A stretch of DNA of 64,000 nucleotides from AC-32 sp963772975 (GTDB lineage: Bacteria; Actinomycetota; Thermoleophilia; Gaiellales; Gaiellaceae). Positions 1-7,213 of this stretch are shown one piece after another. Under the pieces are notes generated by a model, which ran no database searches, had not been told where the DNA came from, and saw nothing but the letters and a program-made list of their open reading frames with translations. The stretch spans positions 806,001 through 870,000 of the forward strand of contig CAVYZH010000010.1 of assembly GCA_963772975.1 (NCBI GenBank), read 5' to 3'. A program made the translations under genes and the position numbers. The first letter of the stretch is position 1. Each line of letters begins with the position of its first letter.

Positions 1-139
1 ACTTGACCGCCAGCCCCAGCACCACTGCGATCGGGCCCCAGACCTTCTTGGCCAGGCTGCGCCACCCTGGCTCGGGGTGGATCGGCTCGTAGTCGCGGAA
101 ATCAGGCTCGAGCTCAGGCCTGGGCGTGAGCTGGCTCAC
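1..139 (-). CDS. N-terminal part of a membrane protein, possibly a site-2 (M50) protease
   Basis: Only the first 46 codons are inside the window; the gene runs off the left edge. The only canonical start in the open frame is GTG at 139; the frame is closed by TGA further upstream. The peptide has a Pro/Glu-rich cytoplasmic-like stretch, then W-R-S-L-A-K-K-V-W-G-P-I-A leading into a hydrophobic segment. From memory, a basic W-K-K-x-W-x-P-I-A lead-in to a first membrane helix is common in actinobacterial M50 proteases, but no HExxH motif is inside the window, so the family call is inference. Any polytopic membrane protein would fit. Confidence 0.4.
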   Translation of the reverse strand, partial: MSQLTPRPELEPDFRDYEPIHPEPGWRSLAKKVWGPIAVVLGLAVK

Positions 140-248
140 CGGCTCATCGTAGCGGCGGAAGAACTCGTGACCAGATGCCGTCCTGTGCCCGAGACAGAAT
201 CCCCTACCACGCCGTCAGGGGCTTACAAACAATGAAAGGACCGGTCAG

Positions 249-833
249 ATGACCAGAGGGTTTGGGCGCTTTCTGCGCCGTAACACGCTTGCCATGCTCG
301 CGCTCTTCCTCGCGCTTGGGGGAACGACATACGCGGCGTCCACCGCGTTGATCGGCAAGAACACCGTCGCTTCGCCCCAGGTGGTCAACGGGTCGCTGCA
401 GACGAAGGACTTGAGCGCGAAGGCTCGCAAGGCGCTTAAGGGCAACAGGGGCCTGCGAGGGCTCACCGGGGCAAAGGGCGCGACGGGCGCCGCCGGCGTC
501 CAGGGCGTGAAGGGCGACACGGGTGCTGCCGGCACGGCTCGTGCATACGCAGAAGTCGACGACACCACCCCGTCCTTCGTCGCTGCGCGGACAAACGGCT
601 TCACCGCCGTCACGAGGACTGGCACCGGGACCTACTGCCTTACGGCGACGGGCATCGATGCGCGAACCGTCGCGTCTGTGGCAGCGGTCGATTACGGAAT
701 CTCGTCTGTTCCCGGAGTCGCTGAGGTCCGCGGCTCGGGCCTGGGCTGCGCCACGGGCCAGTTCGAGGTCGAAACCTTCAACCTCGCCGGGACGCTCGTA
801 AACACCATCTCATTCCACCTGATCGTTCCGTAG
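249..833 (+). CDS. Secreted collagen-like (G-X-Y repeat) protein
   Basis: The 194-residue protein starts at ATG with an AAAGGA ribosome site 8-13 bases upstream. Residues about 8-30 are basic then hydrophobic, ending in T-Y-A-A-S, a Sec signal peptide or anchor. Residues about 66-95 contain about ten consecutive G-X-Y triplets (such as G-L-T-G-A-K-G), followed by a C-terminal globular domain with two cysteines. Secreted proteins with this layout are common in Thermoleophilia; their function is unknown and a surface or structural role is inferred. A strong stem-loop follows the stop codon, so the gene is probably monocistronic. Confidence 0.75.
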   Translation: MTRGFGRFLRRNTLAMLALFLALGGTTYAASTALIGKNTVASPQVVNGSLQTKDLSAKARKALKGNRGLRGLTGAKGATGAAGVQGVKGDTGAAGTARAYAEVDDTTPSFVAARTNGFTAVTRTGTGTYCLTATGIDARTVASVAAVDYGISSVPGVAEVRGSGLGCATGQFEVETFNLAGTLVNTISFHLIVP

Positions 834-853
834 CCGAGGCCGCATGACGTTAT

Positions 854-886
854 GAGGGGCGCCCACGGGCGCCCCTCGTGATTTCG
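854..886 (+). terminator. Stem-loop terminator after the collagen-like gene
   Basis: Bases 854-864 (GAGGGGCGCCC) pair perfectly with 867-877, followed by a weakly T-rich tail. It lies 21 bases after the stop codon at 833. Confidence 0.6.
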
Positions 887-902
887 GGCCCTGTCGGCTG
901 GT

Positions 903-974
903 TCAGCCAGTGACCGTGTAGTGCGTCGTCGCGGTCGTCGTCGTGCCGTTGGCGTCCGTCGCCGTCACGAGCCA
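903..974 (-). pseudogene. C-terminal remnant of an Ig-like surface repeat protein
   Basis: On the minus strand bases 974-903 read W-L-V-T-A-T-D-A-N-G-T-T-T-T-A-T-T-H-Y-T-V followed by T-G and a TGA stop. The pattern V-T-A-T-D-x-N-G plus Y-T-V is typical of the last strands of bacterial Ig-like or PKD-type repeats in cell-surface proteins. The frame is recognisable for only 24 codons and stops exactly where the repeat at 975 begins, so the rest of the gene has been lost. There is no start codon. The Ig-like call rests on the motif alone. Confidence 0.5.
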
Positions 975-1107
975 CGGTGTCAGACACCGTTTGTTGTCAA
1001 GTGGCCGATTCGGTCACGGTCTGGCGGCCTCACCGGCCGCCAGACCCGTCGGGAGTTTCTGGGCCGAACGGTGTCAGACACCGTTCGGCGTCAAGTGGCC
1101 GTTTCGG
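975..1107. repeat. Pair of 39-bp direct repeats around a stem-loop
   Basis: Copies at 975-1013 and 1069-1107 share CGGTGTCAGACACCGTT, then GTCAAGTGGCCG and TTCGG, with a few differences. Each starts with the inverted repeat GGTGTC-A-GACACC. Between them, 1020-1029 (TCTGGCGGCC) pairs perfectly with 1035-1044 around a 5-base loop. No convincing gene lies in 834-1170. The arrangement looks like a small dispersed intergenic repeat; only these two copies were noticed in this window. Confidence 0.65.
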
Positions 1108-1152
1108 CCATACCCCGGTTGGTGCTCGCACTGCGCGGCCGCCAGCCGCATA

Positions 1153-1169
1153 TGCCATACTCTATGGCA
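1153..1169. promoter_or_regulatory. Probable VapB operator palindrome
   Basis: TGCCATA-CTC-TATGGCA is a perfect 7-bp inverted repeat with a 3-bp spacer ending one base before the vapB ATG at 1171. VapB-type antitoxins repress their own operon by binding such palindromes, so autoregulation is inferred. No ribosome binding site is visible, which fits a leaderless start. Confidence 0.6.
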
Positions 1170-1170
1170 C

Positions 1171-1374
1171 ATGCGTACGACCCTTGAATTGAGGGATGAT
1201 CTAATGCGATCGCTGCTGGCGCGCCACCCCGGCGAGTCGAAGCGTGCAGCCGTCGAGCACGCGATCGAGGCCTACCTGACTAAGGACGCGACCGAGGCCG
1301 TGCGGTCGCTCGCGGGCGCGGTGCCGGTCGAGGACGTCTCGGCCGAGCTACGCAAACGCGACCGGCGGGCGTGA
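1171..1374 (+). CDS. vapB: VapB-type antitoxin
   Basis: The 67-residue protein begins M-R-T-T-L-E-L-R-D-D, the beta strand and first helix of an RHH or AbrB-like DNA-binding domain seen in VapB antitoxins acting with PIN toxins. The acidic/basic C-terminal half would wrap the toxin. It is followed by the PIN-domain gene with a 4-base GTGA overlap, the usual antitoxin-first order. The ATG at 1171 was chosen because the longer upstream reading frame runs through the intergenic repeat and has no family similarity. The palindrome directly upstream suggests autoregulation. Confidence 0.8.
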   Translation: MRTTLELRDDLMRSLLARHPGESKRAAVEHAIEAYLTKDATEAVRSLAGAVPVEDVSAELRKRDRRA

Positions 1375-1763
1375 GCGTCCTCCCCGACACGTCGATCTGG
1401 GTCGACTACCTTCGCTCGGGAACGGCCGGGCCCGCCGCTGCCCTGGACGATCTTCTGGCCCGTGAATCCGCTGTCGTGTGCGGGCCTGTGCTCGCAGAGC
1501 TGCTCGCCGGTACACCAACCGAGCGAAGAGACGAACTCTGGCACGCGCTGGAGGCACTCCCGTGGGCCGAGCTCGACCGTCATGCCTGGCGACGCGTCGG
1601 CGAGGTCGCACACGATCTCCGCGCGGCCGGAGCGTCCGTGGCGCTGACCGACCTGGCGATCGCGGTTGCGGCAGTTTCAGCGGATGCGTCGATCTGGACG
1701 CGGGACGACGACTTCGACCGAATCCGCGCCGTACTGCCCGAGCTCGACCTCGTCCGGCTCTAG
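1371..1763 (+). CDS. vapC: VapC-type PIN-domain ribonuclease toxin
   Basis: The 130-residue protein has the four acidic positions of a PIN nuclease: D6 in L-P-D-T-S-I-W-V, E43 in V-L-A-E-L-L, D94 in L-T-D-L-A-I-A and D112/D114 near the end. PIN toxins cut RNA with Mg2+ or Mn2+ and are held inactive by their antitoxin. It starts at GTG overlapping the antitoxin stop (GTGA), so translation is coupled. Length and motif spacing are normal for VapC, and the toxin appears intact. Confidence 0.88.
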   Translation: MSVLPDTSIWVDYLRSGTAGPAAALDDLLARESAVVCGPVLAELLAGTPTERRDELWHALEALPWAELDRHAWRRVGEVAHDLRAAGASVALTDLAIAVAAVSADASIWTRDDDFDRIRAVLPELDLVRL

Positions 1764-1822
1764 CGGCGCCATCCCTCTTTCCAGGGTGCTCGTTCGAGTG
1801 ATGCGACCCGATATCGCCATGC

Positions 1823-3004
1823 GTGAGCGTCGTCGCCCGGATGCTCTGTGCGGTGGCTGCAGTCGCCCTGCTCGCCGCGCCGAGCGCAACAGCTTCCTCC
1901 CGCGTCGTGCAGCAGCTGGCGCTGTTGCAGCGCGCGGGCGTTCAGGTGCCCCGCGTCGTCAAGCCGGTCCAGCGGCGAGCGCTGACGGTCGACGAGCCGG
2001 CCCTGGCGGAGACATACCAACCTGGGATCGCCTGGGAGTGGCAGTGGGCGGACTCGCGGATCGGCGAGGTGCCTGACTGGGTGCTGCGCGCCGCCGCGAG
2101 CGTGAAGATCGCGGTGGTCGACAGCGGCGCCGACGTCAACGCGCCCGACCTCGCCGACAAGTCTCCGCGCACCTGGAGCGTGCTCTCGCGCTCGACCCGC
2201 GTGCGCGACCGGCTCGGCCACGGCACCTTCGTCGCCTCGCTGGCGACGGGCTCGGTCTCGAACGGCACCGGCGTCTCGGGCTTCGGCGGCGATGCGCAGC
2301 TGCTGGTCGTCCAGGCGATCGACGCCGACGGCTACATCACGGACGTGGACGAGGCGGCGGCGATCGTCTACGCGGTCAAGCACGGCGCCAAGATCGTCAA
2401 CCTCTCGATCGGGGGCTCCGAAACCTCGCAGGTCGAGCAGCGTGCGATCCGCTGGGCCGCGCGGCGCGGCGTGCTGATCGTGGCGGCGGCCGGCAACGAG
2501 CACGCCGACGGCAACCTGCCCGAGTATCCGGCCGCGCTGCTGCAGCCGCTCGGCTCTCACGGCCGCGGCGGGATCGGCCTCGCGGTCGGCGCGACCTCGA
2601 TGGACGGCACGCGCGCCTACTTCTCGAACACCGGCTCCTACCTCTCGCTCGCAGCGCCGGGCTACAACGTCTTCGCGGCGGAGTCGGCGGACGCGCCCTG
2701 GCCACGCGCGCAGCTGCCTTGGAGCTCGCTGGGTTACTACGGCTGGGCCAGCGGCACGTCGTTCTCCTCGCCCGAGGTGGCCGGCGCGGCCGCGCTCGTC
2801 TGGGCTGCCAATCCGCGGCTGACCGCGCAGCAGGTGGCGAACGTGCTGAAGCAGAGCGCGACGGGCACGGCCTGGAACCGCGAGCTCGGCTGGGGCCGCC
2901 TCGACGCCGCTGCAGCGGTGCAGCTCGCGCTCGAGACGAAGGGCGTGGCGCTACGGCAGGTGCGTCACGAGCCGCGGCCGATCCACTCCTCGCCGCCCTC
3001 GTAG
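1823..3004 (+). CDS. Secreted subtilisin-like (S8) serine protease
   Basis: The 393-residue protein has a Sec signal peptide (residues about 4-25), a short pro-region, then a complete S8 domain: D100 in V-V-D-S-G, H133 in L-G-H-G-T, oxyanion N225 in A-A-A-G-N and S313 in G-T-S-F-S-S-P. It should be exported and hydrolyse peptide bonds outside the cell. The start is GTG at 1823; an in-frame ATG lies a few codons later. The last 40 bases overlap the convergent molybdopterin synthase gene. It is not in an operon with the VapBC pair, and its substrate is unknown. Confidence 0.85.
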   Translation: MSVVARMLCAVAAVALLAAPSATASSRVVQQLALLQRAGVQVPRVVKPVQRRALTVDEPALAETYQPGIAWEWQWADSRIGEVPDWVLRAAASVKIAVVDSGADVNAPDLADKSPRTWSVLSRSTRVRDRLGHGTFVASLATGSVSNGTGVSGFGGDAQLLVVQAIDADGYITDVDEAAAIVYAVKHGAKIVNLSIGGSETSQVEQRAIRWAARRGVLIVAAAGNEHADGNLPEYPAALLQPLGSHGRGGIGLAVGATSMDGTRAYFSNTGSYLSLAAPGYNVFAAESADAPWPRAQLPWSSLGYYGWASGTSFSSPEVAGAAALVWAANPRLTAQQVANVLKQSATGTAWNRELGWGRLDAAAAVQLALETKGVALRQVRHEPRPIHSSPPS

Positions 3005-3594
3005 ACCTCCTTCTTCCAGAGCGGCACCGTCTCTTTGAGCGTGTCGATTGCGTCCTTGCAGGCCGCGAGCGCGTCCTGCCGGTGCGGAGCGGACACGGCG
3101 ATCACGACGCTCGCCTCGCCGATCCCGAGCGTGCCGACGCGGTGGTGGATCGCGACCGCGCAGAGCTCGTAGCGCTCCTGCAGCTCGCGTGCGAGCTGCG
3201 CCATCACGTCCTCGGCCATCTCGGCGTAGGCCTCGTACTCGAGCCGCGTCACCTCGCGGCCGCGTGACTGGCGGCGCACCGCGCCCGTGAAGGTCGCGAC
3301 CGCGCCGGCGCGGTCGTCGGCGACCTCGGCGGCCGCGGCCTCGAGTGAGAGCGGCTCCTCGGTGACGCGAAAGGCGCCGCCGGAGACCGGTGGGATCAGC
3401 GCGACCTCGTCGCCGTCGTGCAGTTGCCGCTCGCGCTCGGCGTACTCGCGGTTGACTGCGTAGAGCAGACCGGCGGGCTCGTCGCCGAGGCCAAGCGCGG
3501 GCCATACGTCGGCTACCCGCGCGGCATCCAGGTCGCGCTCCGACCAGCCCGCTCGCTCGCGGAGACCGGCGAAGAGTCGGACGCGCACGGTCAC
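2965..3594 (-). CDS. moaX: Molybdopterin synthase, MoaD-MoaE fusion (MoaX type)
   Basis: Residues 1-73 are a ubiquitin-like MoaD domain ending in P-P-V-S-G-G (G72-G73); residues about 75-209 are MoaE, with H-H-R-V-G-T-L-G-I-G-E and the catalytic lysine region T-L-K-E-T-V-P-L-W-K-K-E. Molybdopterin synthase transfers sulfur from the MoaD C-terminal thiocarboxylate to precursor Z to make the dithiolene of molybdenum cofactor. Here the Gly-Gly is internal, so the chain must be cleaved after G73, as reported for mycobacterial MoaX. The start is GTG at 3594, overlapping the stop of the upstream spike gene by 4 bases (GTGA). Confidence 0.87.
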   Translation of the reverse strand: MTVRVRLFAGLRERAGWSERDLDAARVADVWPALGLGDEPAGLLYAVNREYAERERQLHDGDEVALIPPVSGGAFRVTEEPLSLEAAAAEVADDRAGAVATFTGAVRRQSRGREVTRLEYEAYAEMAEDVMAQLARELQERYELCAVAIHHRVGTLGIGEASVVIAVSAPHRQDALAACKDAIDTLKETVPLWKKEVYEGGEEWIGRGS

Positions 3595-4157
3595 CAGATG
3601 TTCCCGGCGCCGGGCGTGTAGCTCGACGAGACGACGCTGTTGGTGACGAGCGAGTCGCACCGGACGACGCCGCTGAACGACGCGATGCCTGCGTTGACCT
3701 CGACCATGCTCGCCTCGATCTCGACCTTGGCGGCGCCGGAGACCGTGACGTTCCCCGCGGCCGTGATCGTGATCCCGCTCGGCTTGAGCGTCACCGAGTT
3801 GCCGTTCGCGTCCGAGACCTCGATGGCACCGGCACTGTCGTCGAGAACGATCGTCGCACCGTGCTTCGTCTTCAGGACGGCTCGCTCCGGGTTGCTCTCG
3901 GGCGGCCGCTGCTTCGCGTTCCAGAGCGCACCGACGACGACTGGGCGTCTCGGCTCGCCGCCTTCGAACGCGACCAGCACCTCGTCGCCCGCCTCCGGAA
4001 CGAACCACGTTCCCCGGCGGTCGCCTGCGGCCGGCGAGGCCCGCCGCGCCCAGCGCTCTTCCTCGAAGGCGGGCATGGAAACCTTCACGCGCCCCAGTCC
4101 TCTGGGGTCGCGGGAGGTGACGACAACTCCGGTGTAGACGGCGTTCCTCTGACTCAT
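3591..4157 (-). CDS. Phage baseplate/VgrG-type spike protein (gpV, OB fold)
   Basis: The 188-residue protein begins M-S-Q-R-N-A-V-Y-T-G-V-V-V, then an OB-fold segment with G-R-V-K-V, G-D-E-V-L-V-A-F-E-G-G and P-V-V-V-G-A-L-W-N, typical of phage_base_V/gp5 and VgrG proteins. Its second half is Gly/Val/Thr-rich with the strand pattern of a beta-helical spike (residues about 105-180). Such proteins form the tip of contractile tails. An AGGAGG site lies 5-10 bases before the ATG. No sheath, tube, baseplate or AAA genes are nearby; its stop is fused by a GTGA overlap to the molybdopterin synthase gene, an odd pairing. Confidence 0.78.
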   Translation of the reverse strand: MSQRNAVYTGVVVTSRDPRGLGRVKVSMPAFEEERWARRASPAAGDRRGTWFVPEAGDEVLVAFEGGEPRRPVVVGALWNAKQRPPESNPERAVLKTKHGATIVLDDSAGAIEVSDANGNSVTLKPSGITITAAGNVTVSGAAKVEIEASMVEVNAGIASFSGVVRCDSLVTNSVVSSSYTPGAGNIW

Positions 4158-4213
4158 TGCGGCCTCCTGACTGGATTCTCGTCGGGAACACCTTAGGGCC
4201 GTCCGGTGCCGCG

Positions 4214-4226
4214 TACGATTGGACCC
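4214..4226 (+). promoter_or_regulatory. -10 box for a leaderless mutA transcript
   Basis: TACGAT at 4214-4219 is followed by 7 bases and the ATG at 4227, so transcription would start at or next to the A of the start codon. No ribosome site precedes the ATG. The same arrangement recurs at eight other genes in this window. Confidence 0.5.
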
Positions 4227-5804
4227 ATGGCCAAGACCGAAGGCCGGGAGACCGACTCCGGGATCGAGATCAAGCCCGTCTACGACGCGGACGACGCGCC
4301 GGGCGAGCTCGAGCCGCCGGGCGAGTACCCGTTCACGCGCGGGCCCTATCCGGACATGTACCGCGGCAGGCCGTGGACGATCCGCCAGTACGCGGGCTTC
4401 GCCTCGGCCGAGGAAACGAACCAGCGCTTCCGCTACCTCCTCGACCGCGGCCAGACAGGCCTCTCGGTCGCCTTCGACCTCCCGACACAGCTCGGCTACG
4501 ACTCGGACGACGAGCGCGCCGCCGGCGAGGTCGGCCGCACCGGCGTCGCGATCGACTCGATCGCGGACATGGAGCTGCTCTTCGCGGAGATCCCGCTCGA
4601 CCAGGTCTCGACCTCGATGACGATCAACGCGCCGGCCGCGCTCCTCCTCCTGCTCTACGAGCTGGTGGCCGAGGAGCAGGACGTCGCGCCCGAGCAGCTT
4701 CGTGGCACGGCCCAGAACGACATCCTGAAGGAGTACATCGCGCGCGGGAACTACATCTTCCCGCCGCAGCCCTCGATGCGGCTGACGACCGACCTGTTCG
4801 CGTACGCGCACGAGCGGCTGCCGAAGTGGAACACGATCTCGATCTCCGGCTACCACATCCGCGAGGCCGGTTCGACGGCGGTGCAGGAGCTCGCGTTCAC
4901 GCTCGCCAACGGGATCGCCTACGCGCAGGCCGCGGTCGACGCGGGTCTCTCGCCGGACGAGTTCGGCGAGCGGCTCTCGTTCTTCTTCAATGCCCACAAC
5001 CACTTTTTCCAGGAGGTGGCGAAGTTCCGCGCGGCGCGGCGGCTGTGGGCCGAGATCATGCGCGACCGCTTCGGGGCCACGAACCCGAAGGCGCAGGCCC
5101 TGCGCTTCCACGCGCAGACCGGCGGCTCGACGCTGACCGCGCAGCAGCCCGAGAACAACATCGTGCGCGTGGCGATCCAGGCTATGTCGGCGGTCTCCGG
5201 TGGGGCGCAATCGATCCACACGAACTCGTTCGACGAGGCGCTCGCGCTGCCGACCGAGCACGCCGCCCGGATCGCGCTGCGCACGCAGCAGCTGCTCGCC
5301 CACGAGGCCGGCGGCACCGACACGGCCGACCCGTTCGGCGGCTCGTACTTCATCGAGGCGCTCACCGACGAGCTCGAGGCTCGGGCGCGAGAGCTGATCG
5401 CGCGCGTCGACGAGCTCGGCGGCGCCGTCGCCGCGGTCGAGCAGGGCTTCGTCCAGGGCGAGATCGACGAGGCCGCCTTCCGCTACTCGCAGGAGGTCGA
5501 GTCGGGCGAGCGCGTGATCGTCGGCGTCAACCGCTACGAGGAGGCCGAGCCGGAGCCAATCGAATTGCACCGGATCGATCCCCAGGCCGAGCGGCGCCAG
5601 CTGGAGCGAACGGCGCGTGTCCGGGTCGAGCGCGACGCCGGCGAGGCGCAGGCAGCGGCCGAGCGAGTGCGCGAAGCCGCCCGCGGGAGCGAGAACCTGC
5701 TCCCACCCCTGCGCGAGGCGCTGCGGGCGCGCTGCACGATCGGCGAGCTCTGCAACGTCCTGCGCGAGGAGTTCGGCATGTACGACGCGCAACGCGTGCT
5801 GTGA
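4227..5804 (+). CDS. mutA: Methylmalonyl-CoA mutase, catalytic (alpha) subunit without B12 domain
   Basis: The 525-residue protein matches the TIM-barrel half of acyl-CoA mutases: F-D-L-P-T-Q-L-G-Y-D-S-D at 83-94, S-T-S-M-T-I-N-A, then I-S-I-S-G-Y-H-I-R-E-A-G and the H-x-Q-T-G-G-S-T-L-T region. It interconverts methylmalonyl-CoA and succinyl-CoA, or a related acyl pair, using adenosylcobalamin. The chain ends after the substrate domain, so the cobalamin-binding domain must be a separate protein; none is adjacent. ATG 4227 was preferred over GTG 4206 because it sits just downstream of a -10 box. Its stop overlaps the next gene (GTGA). Isobutyryl- or ethylmalonyl-CoA mutase is possible. Confidence 0.87.
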   Translation: MAKTEGRETDSGIEIKPVYDADDAPGELEPPGEYPFTRGPYPDMYRGRPWTIRQYAGFASAEETNQRFRYLLDRGQTGLSVAFDLPTQLGYDSDDERAAGEVGRTGVAIDSIADMELLFAEIPLDQVSTSMTINAPAALLLLLYELVAEEQDVAPEQLRGTAQNDILKEYIARGNYIFPPQPSMRLTTDLFAYAHERLPKWNTISISGYHIREAGSTAVQELAFTLANGIAYAQAAVDAGLSPDEFGERLSFFFNAHNHFFQEVAKFRAARRLWAEIMRDRFGATNPKAQALRFHAQTGGSTLTAQQPENNIVRVAIQAMSAVSGGAQSIHTNSFDEALALPTEHAARIALRTQQLLAHEAGGTDTADPFGGSYFIEALTDELEARARELIARVDELGGAVAAVEQGFVQGEIDEAAFRYSQEVESGERVIVGVNRYEEAEPEPIELHRIDPQAERRQLERTARVRVERDAGEAQAAAERVREAARGSENLLPPLREALRARCTIGELCNVLREEFGMYDAQRVL

Positions 5805-6793
5805 GGATCCTGCTCGTCTCGCAGATGTACCCCGGCCCGGACGACCCCGACCTCGGCGTCTTCGTGGCGCAGATCGAGCGCGCGCTCGTGGAGCGCGGCC
5901 ACGTGGTCGAGCTGGCGGTGCTGGAGTCGCGCGGCGGTGGCAAGGGGCGCTACGCGATCCTCGCGCTGCGCACGCTCCGCGCTGCCAGGCGCTTCAAGCC
6001 GGACGTCGTCTACGCCCACTTCCTCGTGCCCTCCGGCCTGCTCGCCGCGGTTGCCGGGAAGGCGCCGCTCGTCGTGACCGCTCACGGGCGCGACGTCCGC
6101 AACGTCGGTGCGATCCGCGGCGTCGGCACGGCGACCCGCGCGACTGTGCGCCACGCCGAGGCAGTGATCGCCGTCTCGGATTACCTGCGCCGCGAGCTCG
6201 AGGTCAAGGTGCCGCAGTCGCGCGGCAAGACCGAGGTGATCGATTCGGGCGTCGACCTGGAGCGCTTCCGCGTCGAGCCGGCGCCCGAGGGCGGGCCGCA
6301 CTTCCTCTGCATCGGCTCGCTGACCGAGCGCAAAAACGTCGTCCGGCTGGCGGACGCCTTCGCGCGCCTCGGCGAGGGCACGCTGACTTTCGTCGGCGAT
6401 GGGCCGTTGCGACCGCAGCTCGAAGGCCGCGAGCGGGTCGAGCTCGCCGGCGCCGTCCCGCACGAGGAGCTGCCGGCGCGGATCGCGGCCGCGCACGTCG
6501 TCTGCCAGCCGAGTCTGATCGAGCCCTTCGGCCAGGCCGCGCTCGAAGCGATGGCGTGCGGCCGCTCGGTCGTCGCCACGAGAACGGGCGGTCCGCCCGA
6601 GTTCGTCCCCCCGGATGCAGGCGTGCTGGTCGACCCGCTCGACATCGAGGGGATCACCGATGCTCTCCGCGCGGCCGCAGCGATGCCGTGCCCGAACCCC
6701 GCCGCGCGGGCCGCCGCCGAGGAGCACGACGTGCGCAAGCAGGCCGAGCGGGTCGAGAAGATCCTGGAACGGGCCGCAGCCGAACGAGCCTGA
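5801..6793 (+). CDS. GT4-family glycosyltransferase
   Basis: The 330-residue protein starts M-R-I-L-L-V-S-Q-M-Y-P-G (GTG start) and has two Rossmann-like halves. The C-terminal half carries G-S-L-T-E-R-K-N-V, G-D-G-P-L-R-P and the E-P-F-G-Q-A-A-L-E-A-M-A motif (E-x7-E) that binds the nucleotide sugar in GT4 retaining enzymes. It is probably cytoplasmic or membrane-peripheral and adds a sugar to a lipid or polysaccharide acceptor that cannot be told from sequence. It overlaps the mutase stop by 4 bases, although the two functions have no obvious link. Confidence 0.85.
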   Translation: MRILLVSQMYPGPDDPDLGVFVAQIERALVERGHVVELAVLESRGGGKGRYAILALRTLRAARRFKPDVVYAHFLVPSGLLAAVAGKAPLVVTAHGRDVRNVGAIRGVGTATRATVRHAEAVIAVSDYLRRELEVKVPQSRGKTEVIDSGVDLERFRVEPAPEGGPHFLCIGSLTERKNVVRLADAFARLGEGTLTFVGDGPLRPQLEGRERVELAGAVPHEELPARIAAAHVVCQPSLIEPFGQAALEAMACGRSVVATRTGGPPEFVPPDAGVLVDPLDIEGITDALRAAAAMPCPNPAARAAAEEHDVRKQAERVEKILERAAAERA

Positions 6794-6815
6794 AAGTCGT
6801 TCCACTACCGAACCG

Positions 6816-7190
6816 ATGCCGCCAAAACCGATTCGCGTCCTGATCGCCGACGACCACCGGCTCTTCGCCGAGGCGCTCGAGGCGATCCTCACCGCCGAGC
6901 CCGAGATCGAGGTCGTCGGCCGCGCCCGCGACGGCGAAGAGGCTGTCGAGCGGTCGCTTGCGCTGAAGCCGGACGTGATCCTGATGGACATCGCGATGCC
7001 GGGCGTGGACGGCGTCGAAGCGACCAAGCGGATCCGTAGGGAGCTGAAGCGGGCTTGCGTGCTGATGCTGACCGGCTCGAACTCGCGCACCGACGTGGCG
7101 CGGGCGCGCGAGGCCGGCGCCGCCGGCTACGTCACGAAGGACAAGATCGCCGCGCAGCTGATCGACGCGATCCGTGAGGTGGCCGCCTAG
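6816..7190 (+). CDS. Stand-alone response-regulator receiver domain
   Basis: The 124-residue protein is one complete receiver domain: acidic pair D12-D13, phosphoacceptor D58 in L-M-D-I-A-M-P-G, T86 in M-L-T-G and K108 in Y-V-T-K-D. There is no HTH or other output domain after residue 124, unlike the NarL family that its sequence otherwise resembles. It may act through protein-protein contacts, as CheY- or Spo0F-type regulators do, with an unlinked histidine kinase. ATG 6816 gives the normal N-terminus; no clear ribosome site precedes it. Confidence 0.85.
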   Translation: MPPKPIRVLIADDHRLFAEALEAILTAEPEIEVVGRARDGEEAVERSLALKPDVILMDIAMPGVDGVEATKRIRRELKRACVLMLTGSNSRTDVARAREAGAAGYVTKDKIAAQLIDAIREVAA

Positions 7191-7213
7191 CCGCTGCTAC
7201 CCTGTTTCCCGCT

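Noticed and set aside
3591..3594. Read-through fusion of the spike protein with molybdopterin synthase
   Set aside because: The frames differ and the TGA is clean; the 4-base GTGA overlap is the common coupling pattern seen at several other pairs here.
3591..4157. Part of a contractile injection system or prophage operon
   Set aside because: No sheath, tube, baseplate, terminase or portal genes flank it; only the single spike gene is supported.
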